From the NCBI GenBank assembly GCA_030762175.1, contig CM060833.1:171416501-171480500 (forward strand): a DNA stretch of 64,000 bases, in the 5' to 3' direction. This document shows positions 59,766 to 64,000 of this stretch, one piece after another. Position 1 is the first letter of the stretch; each line of letters starts with the position of its first letter. The DNA comes from Metallyticus violacea. Its lineage: Eukaryota; Arthropoda; Insecta; Mantodea; Metallyticidae. Both the position numbers and the translations under genes were made by a program. The notes beneath the pieces are model-generated. The model saw nothing but the letters and a program-made list of their open reading frames with translations. It was not told the DNA's origin and ran no database searches.

Positions 59766-60390
59766 ACAAGGGTCATTTGAAAAGTTTGGAATGACCCACA
59801 GATTGCAGCAAAAGTTCTGAAAGTTTTGTTATCAAAAACTGCCATCCCACAGAGAAACATTTGTACAATAATAATAATACATGAATTGTTCAAGAATGAT
59901 ATTAGTTATAGTTGTTTGTTGCAGTGCAGATATACGTATATTGGAAAAATGGCACAAATCAAACATTGTGCAGTATTAAGTACTTGGTAAAGAAGAATAT
60001 GAATGTAACAAAAATTCATACAGATATGACAAACACTCTAGGGGACTCCATCATGATTTTCAAACTTTTCCAAGTGGACCACAGAGTTTAAACACAGCAG
60101 TAAAAACTTGGAAGATGACTCGTGCAGCACACAACCAACACCCACACCAACTTCAAAAATTATCAATAAGGAGCACAAAGTGGTTCTGAAGGATCAACAA
60201 TTGCAGATATTTGAAACTGCTGAATATCTGAGCATTCCAGGGGAATGTGTATTTCATACTTTGAGGAAAGAATTGTGCCTGAAAAAAATTCAGCAAGAAG
60301 GGTGTCACAACCGCTGAATCAGGACCAAAATTAAATCAGAGTGCAAATCTGGTTACGTAAACAGTATAATTAGATCTTCAAGTGAATACA
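59766..60390 (+). mobile_element. mariner, left half
   Basis: Terminus TACAAGGGTCATTTGAAAAG, then the DNA-binding half of the transposase: SKWTTEFKHSSKNLEDDSCS, DQQLQIFETAEYLSIPGECVFHTLRKELCLKK, then SARRVSQPLNQDQN across frames. This half ends where the half at 62930 begins in the protein, suggesting one element split by about 2.5 kb. Confidence 0.75.
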
Positions 60391-60479
60391 GTGAATATAA
60401 AACTAAACTTATCATTACGTGACAGATACTCAGGCACCCAGACTTTAAGTGTTCAATAAATTAAGACTTCAACTTGAGC

Positions 60480-60740
60480 CCAGAAGTGTATTACTCCAGT
60501 AAAGATTCCCTTCCTTCCCTAATGACTCCAAGTCATTAAAAACATTCCATATCCCCCTGAGAATCCTATATTCTGCTTTGGAACCGAAATTTAGGAAACA
60601 GCGAACTCCAGAGTACAAGAGCCAAGGCAAATCAAGAAGACATCATAATTCATCTAATTAATTAGCATGTAGAAAATAGCACATAAATAATCCCTATAAA
60701 GTCACCCTCACTATACATTCCCATTCCAAATTTACATTAC
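60480..60740 (-). repeat. interspersed repeat shared with 46142-46500
   Basis: The reverse complement aligns with the start of the PLE-B1 insert, with shared blocks TCTCAGGGG, GTTTTTAATGAC, GTCATTAGGGA and TTAATTTATT. Not assignable to a known family from sequence alone. Confidence 0.7.
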
Positions 60741-60841
60741 TTCAAAATGTTGTATTTCTACTCACAATTACACTCGCAGGCCCAAATTTTGTGCTAGCTG
60801 ACATGCAGATTAATATTAGTAAAAACACAACAGTGACTTAC

Positions 60842-60918
60842 CCTGTATCTCTAGCTAGTAAATTTAAATCCTCCACTTTGATCTTCCTCACTAAATCTCG
60901 GACAAAGCCCTTCTCCTC
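60842..60918 (-). CDS. candidate upstream exon of the zinc-finger gene
   Basis: A 77-bp block on the minus strand lies between acceptor CTCATTTGTTACAG and donor GTAAGT. Only one frame is open, reading EEKGFVRDLVRKIKVEDLN and ending RDTG, and it leaves two bases. The zinc-finger exon at 51665 begins with one base completing a codon, so the phases match (GG + G, Gly, then PNKEDLS). The charged, KVED-containing sequence suits the N-terminal region of a zinc-finger protein. Against this: it sits between two complementary halves of a mariner and next to a LINE, so it may be part of an insertion. Further 5' exons would lie outside the window. Confidence 0.4.
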
Positions 60919-60929
60919 CTGTAACAAAT

Positions 60930-62500
60930 GAGTTTATTTTATTATAAATCTGCTAACATTACATTAGCATGCATGAATGAATTAATCAATAATATCTCCA
61001 CATAAACAAACAATTATTTTTATCAATTAGCTAACATCCAGACCATGGTCTTTAGCTTATCAGTGACTATCCAGTAGAATTTCCTGAAGACTTGGGTTTG
61101 GCTTCATATACAATTTCTACAAACTAATAATTCCCATAATTCCCACACTCATAAAAAAAAAAACAGGTTAACAAACAACAAATAGAAAAATATCTAAGAA
61201 TTCACCTCTACCAAAACTAAGCTCTCCCATAAAAGACCTCTAAACAGATCACTATTTCACACATTATCGTGTGTGCTCTGAAGTTTCTTTCTTAAAATTC
61301 TCATTTACTACCCTTACTTTTCCAAAAAATTCCTCAATTGGTTCATTTTCTCTGCCATCATTTTATGAGCATTTTAATTCTACTATATATATTTGTAGTT
61401 ATCCCTTAAATTTTTTTCTTTAATCATTTTTGAAACAGTAACCCCACATGCATCCATGCAAGATCTATTTCTCTGATTGATCAAAATTATCTACATTTTT
61501 TCTATGCCCAATTTCTTTTAAATATTATAAAATGAGTGTAAAGAGCTTTTATTCCCAAAGCTAGCCCAAATCTCTAGCTTCTCTATATCTTCTACTGTCT
61601 GTCACTTCTTTCCAAAACCCACTTATATAACTTTCACCCAGTCGCCACACACCCCCATTCCAATTTTTTCAAAGTTTCCCCACCTTACCAAACAAACTCT
61701 CTCTTCCCAATACATCTCTTTTGTATTTAAAACATACTTCTAGCAAATTGTTATTATTTACTTTAAAACACTGTGCCAATATTTCAAGATTCTCTCCGCT
61801 ATTATATCTTTTCTTACCACTATTCTTAGTTCTACTAAACTCAACCCCCTAGTTCTACCAAACTTTTTGCTAATCCCAGAACTTCTCTACAAATCATTCT
61901 ATGTACCACAGCAATTGTTGTCCACCCATTTGGTACTCCACAAAGTTCTACTATATACATCATCTTTAACTCAACCATTGCCTCATATAGTCTTTCTAGG
62001 CATTTTATTGGCAATGTGGAAAATTTTACCAACTTATTCTGGCACCTTTCATAGCTAATTTACCTTTAACTGTGCACATTTAGACTGCACCTTCCAAAAC
62101 ACAATAGTTGAATATCCCTGCAAATTATCAAATTCCTTCACTAACTCGACTAAGTCTCCATTTATAAACCATCTCTCATATCTCTTTAATTTTAATATTT
62201 TTTTAAATAATATTATCTTTTATTCTTTAATGTTTATACTTAGGCCAAATTCTGCACAAAATCTACCAACTTTATCGATGGGATGTTGTAATCCTATCAT
62301 GGTACATTCTATTATGAGAACGTCAGCAAAATGCAGTCCTGGCATTACCTTCTTTCCAATAATTGAATAGTGCCTATGATTTTTAATGATCTTACCATAG
62401 ATATCATCCATAAATAAATTAAATAAAATTGGAATCAGTTTACAACTTTGTTTCAAACCCATATTTCTGTCTTACAAAACTGTGGTTTTGTTACTTTGAC
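60930..62500 (-). mobile_element. LINE with reverse transcriptase remnant
   Basis: Minus strand: GLKQSCKLIPILFNLFMDDI and LHFADVLIIE (62220-62462) are polymerase motifs, with the catalytic FADD changed to FADV, then IGLQHPIDKVGRFCAEFGLSINIKE. The next piece (61841-62032) has CLERLYEAMVELKMMYIVEL and VHRMICREVLG, the region after the polymerase. Below 61800 only AT-rich sequence remains; the exact 3' end is unclear. Inactive. Confidence 0.7.
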
Positions 62501-62929
62501 ATCTGACATAAAACTCAATACCTTTATTTCATTAACAAGCTTATATCAACATGCAAAAAAAAAAAAAAAAATCATATACTTAGACACACCCACATATACT
62601 CCAAAAAGAAACCAGTCAAAGTATATAGCTTCAGATAAAAATGTTAGTATAAAAAATAAATATGATATACATAAAAATTAATTTAGTTTTATTATATATG
62701 TGCATTTTCTTAGATTTTGAAGCAATTTTTCTTACATGCAAGACTGCAAACTTGTTAGATAGCATTTTGGTGTCTTTCTCCTTCTATATTGACATTAACA
62801 TCATACATATACAAATTTGGATGACATTTGTATTTAGGATTTCCAATATTAAAACCTGGCTTTTTAAAGAGAAAACAGAGGGGTGCAGCCATAGTGTTAG
62901 TTAAGTGTGGATGTGTGGAGAGCAGTAAT
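62501..62929. other. AT-rich spacer with A-run
   Basis: Contains a run of about 17 A at 62554-62570. No domain in the open frames. Confidence 0.4.
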
Positions 62930-63705
62930 TTTGGCACAATTTTGTAAACTGTTGGCGACATGGGCCCCACCTTTTCTTGACTAATTAACAGAAAGAATAT
63001 CAGTCACAGGTTCCTGGATCAGTTTGAGGGAACAGTTCAGTAGTTTTTGACACACAAATCATATCCTATAACCAGATATGGGTACACCATTAAACCCACA
63101 AAAATAAGAGAAAGGGTATGGAGCAAAGGAAAACAGTTAAGCATACTCCAATCAAGGCCAAACTTGCCTATCAGCAGAAAAGTTCTTGAGACAATGTTTT
63201 GAGACTTCAAAAGCCCATTGATTTTCTTCGCAAACTAAGAGGACTTAAATGAGGCATCTTACTGCAAACTTTTGAACTGCTTTAGAGCCATTTATTACAA
63301 CAAAAGATATTAGCAACCCATTTGTGATGTCCTGCTTTTGCATGATAATGTGAAGCCACATATAGCAACCATAAGCCAGGATCAATTACGGTAAATTTAA
63401 TGGACACCTTTGGAACATTCTCTTTACAGTTTCCATTTATCCGCTTGTGATTTCAACATGTTCAAGGCACTGAAGGAGGCATTGGAATAGAAAAGATTCA
63501 CTAATGATACAAAATCTGAACATGTTTCTGCAATTAGCTGCTAACATGCCCATCTTCCTTCTTTGATGAGGCAATAAACTACCCATCTGTTCGAGAAAAT
63601 GTATTTCTGCTGTAAAAAAAATAATTAATTTGTTTTGTAATTGTACATGGTAAGAATAAACTCATGTTTTAAAAATGTTGTTTGTATTTGAATGACCCTC
63701 GTAGG
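62930..63705 (+). mobile_element. mariner, right half
   Basis: Catalytic half of the transposase across frames: NQIWVHH..THKNKRKGMEQRK (region of the first Asp, here lost), LLLHDNVKPHIATISQ (second Asp, about 63345-63390), WTPLEHSLYSFHLSACDFNMFKALKEAL (third Asp in CDF), then KRFTND. The right terminus, read on the other strand, is TACGAGGGTCATTCAAATAC (ends near 63705). Multiple stops; inactive. Confidence 0.75.
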
Positions 63706-64000
63706 TATCATGAGGTAAGAGCCAAAGAAGCAAACTATTAAATATGCTGTATCACAAATTATCTAACTAGTGATCTCAAAAGAGCAGTGAAGAAACTTCA
63801 CTTGCACTTAAAAGAATTATTCATTTGTCTGTCTTTACATTGCCTTACATGCAAATATGATATTTGAGGAAACTGTTCAATATTTCCCTGCCTGAGTTCA
63901 TTCTTTCTTGTTCTTTTGACATGATTTTGGTGGAATAAGCTAAGATAAGTAAGGCCCTATATGCATCAGTGCATATACCACTTGTTCAAAACCTTTGCCA
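63706..64000. other. AT-rich sequence to window end
   Basis: Nothing recognised. Confidence 0.4.

Overview
The window looks like nuclear DNA of an insect with a large, repeat-rich genome. Signs are AT-rich sequence with long gene-poor stretches, tRNA-derived SINEs, Tc1/mariner transposons, LINE and Penelope-like retroelements (PLEs), and a spliced AAPA-type cuticle protein gene. The cuticle protein style and the repeat mix suggest a polyneopteran such as a cockroach or termite, but this is inference. There are no bacterial operons, true tRNA genes, rRNA genes or CRISPR arrays.

Two host genes can be supported, both on the minus strand. (1) A cuticle protein gene spans about 12.4-20.04 kb. A TATA promoter and a first exon encoding only Met-Tyr-Lys (19993-20001) are followed by a 6980-bp intron full of transposons, then the main exon (12518-13012) and a poly(A) signal at 12395. 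(2) A multi-finger C2H2 zinc-finger protein has its 3' exon at 50273-51665. It has 13 intact fingers plus degenerate ones and no usable ATG at its 5' end, so it must be spliced to something upstream. A phase-compatible candidate exon lies at 60842-60918, but its surroundings argue partly against it.

Layout. 0-12 kb: gene-poor, with SINE copies, a tandem duplication, microsatellites and a CR1-like LINE fragment carrying a SINE with a perfect target-site duplication. 12-20 kb: the cuticle gene and its intron (SINEs, an interrupted mariner, a long palindrome, a LINE fragment). 20-42 kb: intergenic, with decayed mariner and Tc1-like transposases, LINE fragments, several tandem repeats, a 470-bp TAY-type trinucleotide array, a third SINE family and a 330-370 bp inverted repeat around a 1.6-kb spacer. 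43-56 kb: a dense, nested PLE region around the zinc-finger exon. 56-64 kb: AT-rich sequence, another PLE foldback, a mariner split into two halves, and a LINE.

The most interesting layer is the PLE set. Three families (here A, B, C) each carry inverted terminal copies, 12-13 bp target-site duplications, a one-sided 35-50 bp extension with a shared core, a GIY-YIG endonuclease and reverse transcriptase remnants. Each also has hammerhead-ribozyme-like cores (CTGANGA, helix II, GAAA, helix III, NUH) in the terminal repeat. Family B sits inside family C, and family A sits inside another family B copy, so relative insertion ages can be read directly.
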